Position numbers and translations under genes: made by a program. A model generated the notes under the pieces. The model was not told the origin of the DNA, did not search any database, and saw only the letters and a list, made by a program, of their open reading frames with translations. A stretch of 64,000 bases of DNA from Zea mays (Eukaryota; Streptophyta; Magnoliopsida; Poales; Poaceae): contig NC_007982.1 in assembly GCF_902167145.1 (NCBI RefSeq), forward strand, positions 141,001 through 205,000. Reading direction: 5' to 3'. Shown in pieces: positions 32,402 through 45,382 of this stretch (positions are counted from its first letter, which is position 1; each line of letters starts with the position of its first letter).

Positions 32402-35400
32402 TACGAGCAATCAAACGGATATGCTCAAAGGAAAGAACGGACATTTCTACGAGTGAACTCTTCATTCAATAAACAAAGCATGATTGGAGCAAGCTGCCTT
32501 GACCAATATACTGGACCATCTGAGAAGAAAGGGGTGATTCCTACTATGACACCAGATAATCCACCAGAGAATAGTCAATCCTAAACTAGATAAAGCCGAG
32601 TATGCGAGGAAGCCTAGGTAGCTGTTTGATCGGAGGAAGCACGGCGGAAGGAGGCGGCTAGAACATTCCCTCAAGGAAGAAGCCATATGTTGTCTTACCA
32701 TGAGCTGTATCCATTGGTCAAAATGGAAATCATTGGTTATTAGTTCGGAAAAGAGTATCAGTCCCGGATAAATCCACTTAAGAAGCTGCTTCTTTTGCTG
32801 GGAGCAAGGAACGAACAAGAAAGGTCTTGAGCTGCCAAGAAGAATTCAAAGCGTAGGGTGCACTGCACCCTGGCGGCTACTCTGGTTAATCGCATTACGG
32901 TGATCGTTCTTTCCTTCTGGTCTCGTATCCATGCCCATGCTTTCTTCTTTGCGCACTGTTCGTTATGTCCTTAGCCTCCGCTTTGCAATCATTAAATGAA
33001 CTAGTACACTCAATCGCTGGTTCGACATCTGCCTTCCCTTCTCTGGAGCAGTTATGTAGATAGGAGTGGTAGGAATCAGCGAGCATGTTGCCATTCGAGG
33101 TAGTCCAACCTTCCTATTAATTAGAATTCTGGGTAACCCTATCGTTGATTGACGGATCGGAGGGACTAAACTGTTCCCTTTCCTTGCGGTTATCTATTTC
33201 CTGTTCGTGCTGCGCCATCAGATTAATCGTATCGTGATCCTGGTATCGCTCGAGCATCTCTTTCTGATGAAACCTTTGCCCTTGCTTTCTCCACTACACC
33301 TGGTAACGCACAGTGCTTCTTTCTTCGATCTATCCAAGGGAGGCTTATTCCTTTAAGCAGAGTATCCAGTTCGGCATTCCCCTTTTCTTTCTGATCGTGG
33401 TCCTTCTCCTTTATCCGAATCCGAGTGACTTCCTATTCGAAAAGAAACAACTACTGTCACTCAAGAAAGCAGATCAAGAAAGCTGAGCCATAACTTCACC
33501 TCCAACCCAACCCTATGCTAAAGAAGGTGCAAGAAAAGCTTATGCTGGTGCAAGAACTTACCCTCTCTACGAAAGAGACCTTGCCACAGCCCACTTCCTC
33601 GGACGAGTTATATTCCTTTTTTGCTATTACCCCACTCTCTGCTTCTTCTATATCTGATGATACCTTAGCCGAGGACGAAAACGACTACGACGAAGAAAAA
33701 CGAATGAAGGCCGATTTCCTTTTCCCGGTGGTGGGTACCTCGACTCCAATAACAAAAGAAGAACAGTCTCCCGTACTGCCAATCTACACTACACGAAGAA
33801 GGGAGGAAAGCCGTTGATTGATTGCAGCCTCGGTTCAAATCTCTTGTCTGTTCTCTAGTCTCTAGCAGCAAGGAATGATTGCCCCGGCCCACGCTTGGAA
33901 TAATAGGGTTGCCTACTTGAATGCTGGACACACTTTTTCTGATCTGCTGGCAGCCGAATTGGAAACAAGGTCAGATATCAAGAGATCCAATCTTAGGCTG
34001 TATCAAACTTCCGACTTCATGAACTCCCCTTCCACCTATCAAGGTCCAAAGGACCGATATCAGCTCCCATCCCATCCCGACAAACAGAAATGATCTCATT
34101 CATTCACATCTGGTACCAATACCAATCAATGTGTCAGTTCACTCAATGCGAGTAGAATACGAAAGACAGAACAGGGACCTGGCCAATGGATAAGAAATGG
34201 GTAGATTCACACCGGCCTCAAAGAGTTGTCAGTCCCTTTCGAGTAAGCAGCCTAGCCGGCGATTGTGACAGAACTCGGCTAAGAGGTCAATGCTAAGAAG
34301 CAGTCAACTCAATTCAAGTCAAGGTGCCGGGATAGCCACTATTTATCCGGCCAGTGGAATAGCTTTCCACCGAGCCCCAAGCAAGTAAGTAATTCGCTTT
34401 CCTCCGTTCGTGTAAGCACTCATGCTTCCACTTCACTCCAGAAAGGAAGCTAAGCTCATTTCTGCCATAGAAACAAACTCATTTCGGGGCGGGGTTCTTC
34501 CCTAATTGGATGCTGAACCAAGCAAGAAAACTTAGGATGTGCTAGACTCGCGATAGTGAGTAAGAGGAAAGCGTTAGCGCAACTGCTTTCCAGCTAGAAA
34601 ACATCATTTCAAGCACTGGCCTTCCTAAAATACGGACTAGAACTCATCTCATCCATTCCCAAGGCTAGCTCTGTTTTGGTGCGGGTCTAGTAGACAGTTC
34701 CCTCTCGTGGTTTCATACATCCATAGATTTGCATTCAGGATATCATCCGTGGGTACAGGAAAGGTTGACTTCTCTCCTTCCATCAAGTCCAGAAGCAAGG
34801 TCAATCAAGTGCAGGATCAGCAGGAGCGCGCCCATTCACTAATCGAAATCGTCTTTTCTAACGATTTATGGTATGGCCCGAGACCAGAAAAAGAGTAGGA
34901 ATGATAGATTCCGCTTCCAAAACAAGGGTTCATGAGCCTGTTTCAGATGATTCCTGTGTTCGATTCGAAAGGTGACGGGCCTATTCCGTCCAATGACCAC
35001 AAATACAATCGTACTTTTGATTCTCTTAAAGCACTGAAGAAGCACTGAAGTCTATGGCACGCTTTGGTTGAGCTGGCCTTGGTTCTCACATGAATCACGT
35101 AAGCAGATTTGACCTCTGGAAACCACAATATGGATTTCGAAAACTGCATTTCCCCGTGATTTTAGGCATCACTCTTGCCCTCTATGGACGGTACGAGGAA
35201 AAGAAGAAAGTGTGTTTCGTTTTGCACAATCAATGGACTTCAACCGATTCTTCAGTTGGCTAAGAAGAAGGCAGCCAACAGGATGGGAAACTTAAAATGG
35301 ATAATGCCCCGGCAGGCTCGGCACTCATGCTTTCAGGCAGGCGCGGAGTTCATCCCACTATACTAGACTAGGTTCGCGAGCCCTGTCCGATTGGACGATA

Positions 35401-38389
35401 AATCTTATTTTTTCATAGTTTCTTTCGAAACAGCCCGCATTCCCACTCTTCCTTTTAGGAAAAAAAATAAACATGTGAAGAAAGCCCGCTAACCCACTCT
35501 TCCTTCCCTTGCCTAGGTAGGGATATGCAAGAATAAGCAGGACAACCTACCTTATGAATTCAGTAATATGACGCTAGCTTAGCTAAAATAGCAAAAAATA
35601 AACTCATCTTAGTTGGCAATATGTCTTCTTTCTTTGTTCGTAACTTTAAACTCATTGAACTAGCGCTAAAGCACTCGCATCTCTGAAATTCTAGGCCAAA
35701 AGCTATGCTGACCGATCCATAAATCTATAAACAGAGTTTAGAGAGCCATTACTTCTTTCTTCCCTTGGATCTGGAGGCAGACTTGAGTATTAAATAATAG
35801 AACGCAGCATGGACAACGAATAAAGAGAATGTACGGAACAACGCCTTCTTCTTTTTCCGGCCTGGCAAATCCCTGACCAAAGACAGTGCCAGAAGATAGC
35901 CAACACAGGACAGAATACTCTCTAGAAAACAGATCGCCAATTGGCGACTTGGTTCATCGTCCCACGAGTCGGTGACTCATCTCTACTTTTTAGTTCGTAA
36001 CAGTCATATGCCAGACGACTTTCTACTTTCCTCCTGATGAAGAACCCCCGCAGACTCTGATTCCTCTGGCGAACAACTTCCTTCTTTTGGGAGATATTAT
36101 TGATATGGAAATCCAATACTTTCCACTGTTCGACCTGACCTCTTCGCGACTAAAGACCCGCCTGTTCTAAGAGGATACTACTTACTTAAGAATAAGCCTC
36201 AACTCTCAGATAGAATAGATCTCTTTTCAAGCTCCTATTTAAGTGTAAGTGCCAGGACTGGACTTCCCACACGTATTATATACCTGCCGATGTCCCAATT
36301 CATAAAAGAGCTTCCTCTTAGCCACTTGAACTGATTTAAGAAATCTATCTCTGGCAACTTGAAAACAACCCAACCTATTCCTTGGGCGCTTATGCTTTCA
36401 ACAGAGCTGACTTCTTTGTGACCAGCACTGATGCTTCGTCTGCTGCGATCGGACGATCAATACAGATATAGAATGTGACACCGTCGACTCTGCTGCCTTA
36501 CATTCTATTAAAGAAAACCTCACATATATATCATTGAGTCATACTTTTAGTTTTCATGCTCGTATAACTGTCAAATCACTACTAATCCTTTCTAGACAAT
36601 CCCGGCACGGCAGGCACTGGATAGAGATCTGACCTTATGGAAATGGGAAATGCCTATGCTTTTTCGACTCTGACTTCCCCATAACCTGGCGCTTCGCCCG
36701 TGGTCAATGGTACACTGGCCAACGGCACTACGGAAAAAGGTCTAGTTGATACTAGAGAATCCCCGCTCCAATTTCCTACGGCACTCTTTCTTTCTGTGTG
36801 AGTGCATACCTACTTTCCGGATAGTTTCCCACTTCTTAACCAGCGGCAGGCTTGCCCGTCACCCCGTCACCATTCACATTCACCTTGGGGGCCCCATGCT
36901 CTTCAAGACTTCTATGTATGATACCTCTCCCTCTGCTAAGCTTCCCAACCCAAACCTTTCCCGGCAAGCAAATAGAATAGAATCCTATCCTATGAAACAA
37001 GCTTCTACTATTCAAATCAAACCTCAGAGTCTTCGGATGCACGTGCTTTGTGAACATTCCATCTCCTGCACAAGACAAACTCAGCTGTGAAGGAATGAAT
37101 GGGAATGGGCTTGTCGGCTGTGAAGACTATCATCTGTAGGCGAGCGAAGCAAAGCCCTAGTTCAATCTAGAGGCCGTCACGAAGGGATCCCTCGGGTCAA
37201 CAAGCAAGGGATGAGCGCTTTGTTGCTTTATTATCACATTAGAGAAGCGGAACCTCCAAGCTCAGACATCTCGAACTCAGAAACTACCCTTCTATCCCAC
37301 CCTGCTCCTCCGGCATCGGAAGCAGAACTACCTGACCGAAGGGAGATAGACAGGAAGGGAAGACGGTCATACAAAGGCCGAATAAAGCTCTCTTGAAGCT
37401 GCATCTGAATAGACCTAGAGTCACTCAGTACATACGAACCCTTGAATAAATAAGAATTGAGAAGTATGAAATGTGGGCATCATAACAAAAAAAGAAAAAG
37501 ACCGAACCTGTAAGACTAATGTCTACTTATTTATACCTTTGAGAGGTCCACTTAGACTATTATTATTTTCTCTTTAGCTACGTAGGTTATATAAGATTCA
37601 ATTCAATCTAACAAGCGGACCCTTCGGCTACCACAAGATATTTAGAAACCAAAGAAGCTGAGCCTACTTTACGCACTTAAGGCAGCAGCAGATGATGAAG
37701 AAATGGGCGGTAGATGATAATGAGAAAGGGCGCCCCTTGGCATTTCCTGCGGGGGAGTCTGATTGATCCAATCACGACGAATGATGTCAACCCCCTCTTT
37801 TGCGCCTAACTTGACTCTGATTCCCCCACTATGAGAGCTGATCCAGGGGCTAGTTCGGCTACAGAATGGAATTTACGAAAGCCCGTCTTTCCGACTCAAT
37901 GTATTGCCCTTTGGGACCAGGATCTGACGAGGAAGTGAGAGAGGGGACACCAAACATAGGTGCGTACCATTGCCCCAATCCAATGGACTATGTCATACAG
38001 GGAGGAACCCATGGAGGTTGGAAAGAAAGCAGGTTTTGCTTCTGCTTCCTTCGAGCTCCCACAGCAGTCTAGAAGTCTTCCCCAGGGCGCTAAGCGATAA
38101 TTTCTGTCCTCAGGACGTGGGGGAGCAAGTTTCGAACCCGACACATCCACTGCACGATCCTTTTCAGCTGTAGTTCCGGGATTGGATTTACAAGGGGGCG
38201 GGAATTCTTTGTTAGCTTTAGGCTAGCAATCCGGTTCAAAGCCAGATTGGCCCACTTATTCGAATATAAAGAAGAGGAAGACAAACTAGCCAAGAGACAG
38301 AAAAAGGTAGAGACCAACCACCGAAACAAGGGAGTAAGGGCTAGGGGTATATGGGCCAAGAAAGGTCCGATGTATCGGTCAGCTATACC

Positions 38390-38617
38390 TAATCCTTCAC
38401 TTAAAAACGCATCACACCCTTTGTAGGTTCAAGCCGAAGTCAAGCATGATCACCTACTGCAAACTCCAAATATCGTGGTCGGCGTACCTGGTCCTGAGCA
38501 GCTTTTAATCTAGAATAAGTTGAATCTTCTCGGCACTCTCCTTCATCTTCTGTGGCCCCGTCGGTCGGTACGTGCCAACCCCAACAAATCGGGGTACGAC
38601 AAAGGTTCCCGTTCGCG
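38390..38617 (-). pseudogene. Ty3/gypsy integrase C-terminal fragment
   Basis: Minus-strand frames give CRTPICWG, then (shifted) MKESAEKIQLI, then RLKAAQDQVRRPRYLEFAVG followed by DHA and LRLEPTKGVMRF. This is the plant gypsy integrase C-terminal order: CRSPICW, then the E-K-I/V-R-L-I-R-x-R-L-x-x-A-Q-D-R helix, then R-x-L-E-F-x-V-G-D-x-V-x-L-x-x-x-P-x-K-G-x-x-R-F. It has two frame changes and a stop at the usual aromatic or valine position. The fragment abuts the plastid-derived trnI at 38618 without a clear gap. Confidence 0.8.
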
Positions 38618-38691
38618 TGCATCCAGCAGGAATTGAACCCGCAAATTTACCAATTATGAGTTGGGCGCTTTCACCATTCAGCCATGGATGC
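38618..38691 (-). tRNA. trnI-CAU: tRNA-Ile(CAU), plastid-derived
   Basis: The 74-nt sequence folds as a full cloverleaf: acceptor GCATCCA/TGGATGC, anticodon arm around ACTCATAAT (anticodon CAT), a T-arm with loop TTCAATT, and discriminator A. It matches chloroplast trnI(CAU), whose C34 is changed to lysidine so that it reads AUA. It differs from the plastid sequence I know at a few sites, e.g. GGTGAAAG instead of GGTTAAAG in the D-arm. Next to it, divergently arranged, is a ycf2 remnant, as in the plastid inverted repeat. Whether it is still processed and charged cannot be seen here. Confidence 0.85.
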
Positions 38692-38783
38692 TTAACAGGG
38701 ATCATCGTACATCGTAAATAACCAATTTTCATATAGAAAGACATATCATAGAAAAATGAAATCGAAAATATTCGGAGATGACT
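38692..38783. other. Plastid trnI-ycf2 spacer remnant
   Basis: The stretch between the tRNA and the ycf2 start is short and AT-rich. By its position it should be the shortened plastid trnI-ycf2 intergenic region. Confidence 0.5.
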
Positions 38784-39470
38784 ATGAAAACACCTCTCCG
38801 GATCCTCGAATTGAAAGAGAGATTGAGAGGGATCAAGAATCCTAATTCTCGCTATTTGGAATGGATCCAATTCTATTGAGTCTGACCCATAGTGATCATT
38901 TCTCTTTAGCAAAGAATGACCTTGGTTATCAAAGGATTGAACAACCGAGATCCATTTACTTATGATACCTAGTTGACATTGCTAACAAGGATCTAATGAA
39001 TTATGAGTTTAATAGATTCTCTTTAGCAGAAAGACGTATATTCCTTGCTCATTATCAGACAATCACTTATTCCCAAACCTCGTGTGGGGCTAATCGTTTT
39101 CATTTACCATCTCATGGAAAACCCTTTTCGTTCCGCTTAGCCCTATCGGGTATTTTAGTGATAGGTTCTATAGGAACTGGACAATCCTATTTGGTCAAAT
39201 ACCTAACGAAAAATTCCTATTTTCCTTTCATTAAGGTACGAGGGCTTCTTATTCCACAAGAACGAAAGCACCTTTTCATTCTTTCATATACTAGGGGTTT
39301 TTACTTGGAAAAGACAATGTTCCATACTAAAGGATTCGGGTCCATAACCACGAGTTCCAGTGCACTAGATCTTGTAGCACTTAGCAACGAGGCCCTATCC
39401 ATTAGTATTCCACATAAGAAATCCATTATAGAAACTAATACAATTAGATTAGCTCTTCATAGACAAACTT
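38784..39470 (+). pseudogene. ycf2: ycf2 remnant with internal deletions (plastid-derived)
   Basis: The start at 38784 matches the ycf2 N-terminus in pattern (MKTPLRILELKERLRGIKN, compare plastid MKGHQF...FELREILREIKN). After about 30 codons the sequence jumps to an internal ycf2 region: [16 protein letters not shown], then [20 protein letters not shown], then the P-loop-like [20 protein letters not shown] second jump, in frame, joins NSYFPFI to [20 protein letters not shown], and the remnant runs on to [12 protein letters not shown]. The plastid protein is over 2,000 residues; here only three blocks survive, with a frameshift and a stop before MNYEF. From that ATG (38996) a 227-codon frame stays open, ending in unrelated sequence. 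No function is expected. Confidence 0.88.
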
Positions 39471-42400
39471 ATTACTGCAATGCAATCTCGACATGTGGAG
39501 TGGAAGAGAAGAGGATTTTAGCTTCCAATACCGGATTGATAGCTGTGAGTGGAAGGATGGATGTCCTAACACGAACGGAGTCAGGTTTACTCCACAAGTG
39601 CCGATACCTCTGCCCTCGAATGCGGAAGTTGATTGTGTTTGTATCATATCAAGCCCTGCTCTTGTTTCTATATCGATAAGTGCCAGCTCTGGCAACCCAG
39701 TTTGAAGCAAGCGCCACTTTAGCGCGTGTACAGAACTAGTCTCAGAGGATGATTCTTGATTCTCTAAGCTTTTCGCAGCGCAGCCTAGGAGGTAAGGTAA
39801 AAGAACCTAGGTGTTAGTTGTTCATTTCACTCTAGAAGTTTTTGCTCCAGCAATCTACTTCCCATCCCAAAGGTAAAATCCGATTCATTGATTTCGATTC
39901 AAGAATCTCTTATTTCTCCGGTAGAAGGTGCCAGAAACATGGATTTCTTGACTGTCTGCAGAATGCGAACCTGACCGATCTCGTTCCTCGGGGCACTTAC
40001 TCTATTGGAGCAATCCATCCGGTGGGGCCAGACGCATCGTCGGCAGACTAGAGCGAGCCTTAGTGAATCCTGAGTGGATCCAAAAGCATGAAGCTTCCTT
40101 TCCTGTGCTGAATATCTTACGCGGGGCTGCAGTGATCATGCCCCAATCCTCGTCTTATTCCGGCTGCCAGCTCTGGACCAAAGCCATGAATTGAGCATGT
40201 GGAAACCCACCCCGTAGTGAAGAAAGCTCCCGGTCACAGGAAATCCAATGTTTCTGAAAAAAGAAGAAACTGTTTTAGACCAAACTAGCGCTCAAAGCAT
40301 GGGATAAGCAATCCTTCGGAAAAGCTGGAGACAGAGTGAGGATATGCACTCAGGCAGTCAAAGAAAATCGATTCAAGCAAGACTTGATCCCTCAATGCTG
40401 AGCTTCTTGATTTGATCCAACCCCTCACTCAAAGCTGGTACAACTCTTGCAAGAAAAAGAGAGCGAGAAAAGGTCTACTCGACGAGAGAGACCCACACAT
40501 ACTTTAGCCCCTTTGGGACGGTTCCCTGTATTGCCTAAAAACGATTCCGATTGGAAGTAAGAATTCCTCTTTCTCTAAGGCAAGTTCACCATTTCATTTC
40601 TATTTTTGAGCAGATCGGACTTATGAAAGATACGATTTCTTCGAATTCCCTTTCCCGATCCACGAAGGATGCTTGCTCGTAAACTGGTGCGCAGCGAAAG
40701 ATATTCACTCATATTCTATTTGAATCTAATTCTACGAGCCCCTTTTCTCCTCAAGAAAGCAGAAAGCAGGAAGAAAACACGGAATACACGGCGGAATACA
40801 CGGGTTCTCAGACGTGCCGGAGTTCTTGGGTTGCTAGAAGAAGCTCTGACGGGCGCAGTTCATGATTGTGCTGGCACTTCCTTAGCGGCCTCAGCTTGAG
40901 ATATATTTGTCACATCCATAAAAAACCCTCTTGATTCCACGTTCGCGGATGAGCCTCTAGCCTACTCCACGGGGGTGCCAATCTAGCGGGCCTATCTTAT
41001 CTATTCTTCAGCGGTTTCGACGGGAGATGCTTTCAATTAAGAAGGCGTCATATACCATATACGAATGGGAATGGGAATGGGATTGATTGGTAGCAGATGT
41101 TCAACATTCACACAAGCCTTAATCGACCTTAAAGAGCGTATTCCATATAGACTTCCGGCTTCTTTCTTCGTATCTCGCAATGCTACTTTATTTCAATGCA
41201 ACACCTCAGTTACTGCTTGAACAGCTGTCTTCTTCGTCAATGATTATGGATTCTTTCGTTGATGCCCAGAATGGCTCATTCCGCAAGGATAAGTTTGCGT
41301 ATAGAATTATTGAGGGCCATGGCTCTACAGGTGTGGCCTTAAGCTACGCTCCGAAAAGTTGGATCTTTATGTGAGAAAGAGTATTTATGGTCTATAAGTG
41401 TTTCTTACTCTTTAAACCAACTTCTTCTTAAACAAAGGGAAGAGTACACTCCACGAGATCCAATGAGGAACGTATAATTACTAGAATCGTGCCGGTCCAG
41501 GCCCGGGACCTCCTTCTTGTCTGGTTAGCTAGCCCAGTTCATCTAGAATTGTCATATAAAGTCAAGGCGCCGGGATTCCAAGTCTAGGTTTCTTTCCTTC
41601 TGTCTTTCTTTGGCACAAGAATGTGGGGCTAAGTCACAGATAGTGAAGTCAAGACTCAGCTCGGGTAAGAACGGATGACAGGTCGATAAGTTTACTAGTT
41701 TTGCAGCTTTACGAGCATAACTTTAGAAAAAGGAATCCAATTATCTTAGTAGCCACGTGTTGAATAACTTTAGGGATGAAGCCTTACCAATCACCCTATT
41801 CCGCCGAACCAGCATTCCTGATACCTTCTTCCTGTGCTTATACTCTCTGAAATGGAGACTAGGATCTTTTTCTTTCTTCCGGCACCTTTCTTTAAGCTAG
41901 TCGACTCTCCCTCGATGGAAAGTGGATGACCGGAGGATAATTTCTGTTTTGATCGCCAGTCTGGCGAGTCACTCTTTGATTCCTTTATTCGGGGGAGTTC
42001 CACAGATCCATTCGACTTTCTTATATATTCCCACTCCACTTTGGCAGTAGATCAATTCCAACAAGGGTCTCTTGGCACAGCCACTCTTATTGAGGAAGCT
42101 TCTTACGTAGTTGATATTCCTCTCCTCGAGTATTTTCTCCTCTCCCATTCCATTATAGTAGTTCCCATTATAGTTGTGCAAGAGGAAGTAGTTTTGAATC
42201 AACCACCAACAGGACAAACCTCTTACTATGGCTATCAATGAGAAGCCCTGAGTTTTGAAGTTAGCCTTTCTCTAGCCAGATTAGATACCTGATTTATTGC
42301 ACCCATTTCCATTGCCAACTAACGCTCATACGTTTCCATTGCTGGGCAGGCTACTCGTAGAAGAATATAAACACAGTCTATCAGCAGAGTTAGACTGGGC

Positions 42401-44995
42401 TGAGGTGGAGACCAATACAAAGTTTCTCGAGAGACAAGCAGAAGATCTATCAAGTCAATTCCAAGTTTCGGCCTTATGGGACTAAGACTCTTTCAGATTG
42501 ATGCTGAAATAAGAGAATTGACGCTCTCCTTTCGATTCGATACGACATTTTGAGATCTTTGAGCGAGAATAGCATCCGAACGAGAATTCCACTGGGCTTG
42601 AAGGCGCAGGCCTTAATGATGTGGTGGTGGCAGTTGATTATTTTCTTAAGTAAGTAAGATTCCCTAAATAAGGACTTTTAGTGGGCCCAGGTTTATTTCA
42701 TGATTTTCTGCTAAAGTGCCAGTCAAAGGATAGATTGATAGCTTTATCACTCAGCTTATCAGGTGATTCCTGTTTATGTTGGGGTAGGCTTGATGGATGG
42801 CTATATTCCTCCAAGAGGGAGGGGAAGAGCCCGAGTCAAAGTTCTTTGTTGACCAATCAAAGAGAATGAAAGAAATATAGAAAGAATGGATTAGTGTCAA
42901 CTCCATGAATCGGTACAGGTAGAAGTAGAGGGGGCATGCCAAAAAGAATTTGAGAAGCCTCGTTTCTGAGCTTTTACAGCATCTTTTGATTCAGAAGCAT
43001 CTCCCACGAAATCACATAACATAAGTGATCCTGCGGAACCGGCTTTCCTACACTCACTGATCCATTCAAAGGATTTTATTTTCTCACGACTGATCCGCAC
43101 TTCAGCTCCGATATTAATAAGCACTGCCTTCTAGCCAGTCTAGTCCCGGAGACATTATACTCTGGGTCTGGCATCGCCTCGCAAGATCATCTAGTCTAGA
43201 TTTACTCGGGTGTGCCCGATTTCCATGATCCCTATTTCATAGCTTGGCTTGGGTTGAAGGTGAAGTCTTTATATTCTAGTTAGAGTCACTACTTTAGCTT
43301 TAGAATGAGGAACGTATCGTATATAGAATGAGGAACGTAGAATTACTAGAATAGAAAGGCGAATAGAAAGACTAGTTACTCGCTCTAAAGTATTATACGT
43401 GAACTATTCTCACAGAGGAATGAAGGGAGCTGGAACCAGGCTGCCCAGGAAGGATTTCTGAGCTCTACTCTAGTATTGACTGGCTTTCAAGGAATGGAGC
43501 TGCCTATATAAATAGAAAAAGCTTTGCCCAGCGAGAATTTCATTTCTTTAAGTAAGCTGCTAGGTCTTATTTGATGAAAAGCAAGACAATCCACCATGGA
43601 TCGGAGGGGGCTATATACGAAACTGAGGAGCTCTTACCTCTATTTATGATAATAGAATAGCTTTGGGTGGCTTCACTTATCTGATAGCCAATGAGTCACT
43701 ATTCCAATCACCGCCCCTCGCTCGTGCCCATCCATTAACGGAACGGACTTACCGTTACTAAGCTCGTAAAGAGGAGGGCTATCTTTCTTTGAGGTTGCGT
43801 ATGATTCTTAATTTGAAATGAATGAATCTGTTCATAAGATTTGGATCGAAGAAGCTGCCTTACCTTCTTCTCAACCCCGTCTTCGAAAGAAAGCGAGCTG
43901 CTACTTTCTCTATCCATACTCTATCCATATCTGCCACTAACATAACTTTATAGCATAGCTGGATTGGATCCTTGGTAGGAAAAACCAAACTAAGGAACAG
44001 GACTGGATCCTAATGGTCAATCACCCCGGCAGCACTTCTATTTCGGTTATCCCCCGCCCGCAGAAGCTGATTCGATTCAAAGATATGCGAACGAAAGGAA
44101 CATCGAACACACGATATGTGATTCGAGATGAGATTGCCATCCCAATAGGAATAGTCATAGGGAGCTACCAGACCCCGGCCATACATATCCGAATGAGACG
44201 AACAAGCATTCCTCCGTTTTAGGTCACTCCCTTCTCAGGATACATACGACTAGAGCGTAGATACTTTACCCCCCTTCCAGTAAGGGATCCTGCCAGAGGA
44301 ATTCGGGGAAGAGAGGGACAGCTATGCATCGAATTTGGATTCCTCTCCTCACATTATACGTGTGGGTGCCAAAGTCAATAAAAAAGAGACCTGGAGAAAG
44401 GTGGTCCTGCAAGAAATGTTTTGGGACTGGCCTCTGACTTTGAGGGACTAAAAGATTATTTTATTTTATATCTATTTGGAGAAATGTCCCGGCACTTTTA
44501 TAGGTTGAGGTTCATTTTCACCCGATCAACCTCGTCGATCGCAGGCAGCTCAAAGAGCGAGTGCAACAGTCTTTCTTTCTTACCTGGATAATGGAACATG
44601 CTCTAGAAGCCCGCTTTTAGAAGCTTTATCCGTCGTTCCATTCCAGCCCCTCTTGGGATAATGAATGTAGCGTAGGATATAAAAAGTGAGTTCTAGGCCC
44701 GATTCGTCTATAGAAAAAGGCTTGTCCTTTTAGAGCTCATTGGATAGGAGAGAAGAGTTTTCAAGGCATTTTTCAGGACATATTTATTTATTTACTCTTT
44801 TTATGACTGGCCTAAGCGCCCCCGAGAACTTTTAAGGGGACCAAGAGTTGCAAAAGATCGAGTGGAGCTTGGGAGAGTAGATTTCCAATCTGAAAAACCA
44901 GCATCTGCTTATGGTGCAAAATCCCATATTCGCTTTTCAGCTAACTAAGTAGAGTGCCCGCGGATATATATGTTCTTTTCAGGGATACGCTTTTT
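39471..44995. other. Spacer without recognisable genes
   Basis: Short open frames only, none with a motif I can name. A variant of the gaggaacgta(t/g)aattactagaat unit occurs near 41465 and again near 43329, and part of the unit near 43310, so this spacer also carries short repeats. Confidence 0.5.
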
Positions 44996-45382
44996 ATGAA
45001 TATGCAGTTCCAGATCTTGGTAGGTCTGTTTTTTCTTTTATTGGCGCCTGGAGGACTAGCCAACTACCTTGGGAGGGTCAATTGTTTTGAAAAAAGGTTG
45101 CATCTCCACGGAGTCAAGGGTGCTAAAGCGCTTTTCAGCCGGGCCATGGAAAACTTTTTACTTCTGATTTCTATCCTTAAAACTCCGATTTTTCGAACTC
45201 TTTGTCCCGATCTCTTAAGTAAAATCCGGTTGATGCCCAAATTCCCATTGAAATGCAGAAGTCGAAAATCCATTTGGGTTAGGAGATATGAAGTAAGCAG
45301 TATTGGATGGATCCTTAGTTCGGGGGCTACTGGGCCGGTTCTTGGAGATCAAAAAAGTTCTCCGTTTTCTTCTAAGTGTTGA
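44996..45382 (+). CDS. Unrecognised ORF with hydrophobic N-terminus
   Basis: From the ATG at 44996 the frame gives 128 residues. It begins with a hydrophobic run (FQILVGLFFLLLAPGG) that could be a membrane segment and continues as a basic protein with several cysteines. No family is recognised, and there is no neighbouring mitochondrial gene to explain it. It may be a chance frame. Confidence 0.15.
   Translation: MNMQFQILVGLFFLLLAPGGLANYLGRVNCFEKRLHLHGVKGAKALFSRAMENFLLLISILKTPIFRTLCPDLLSKIRLMPKFPLKCRSRKSIWVRRYEVSSIGWILSSGATGPVLGDQKSSPFSSKC

Larger units (their letters stand above)
29641..38389. other. Long spacer, no recognised mitochondrial gene
   Basis: Apart from the unrecognised frame at 30622-31014 and repeat copies (30230-30262, 32328-32400, 34316-34334), I see no family motif that I trust. 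Longer open frames, such as 32818-32462 minus (118 codons) and 36746-37090 plus (114 codons), have no recognisable domain. No tRNA or rRNA is evident. Confidence 0.5.

Noticed and set aside
36400..36470. FFVTSTDASSAAIG-like stretch resembling the start of a gypsy RNase H
   Set aside because: Only about 15 residues match and no second motif follows in any frame, so it is too weak to annotate.
38090..38359. 89-codon minus frame next to the gypsy integrase tail
   Set aside because: It is hydrophobic at the N-terminus but shows no gypsy or plastid similarity; I treat it as spacer.
44013..44222. 69-codon frame (from a GTG-type context) with IRDEIAIPIGIVIGSYQ
   Set aside because: It reads smoothly but matches no mitochondrial, plastid or mobile element family I know, and is short enough to be chance.
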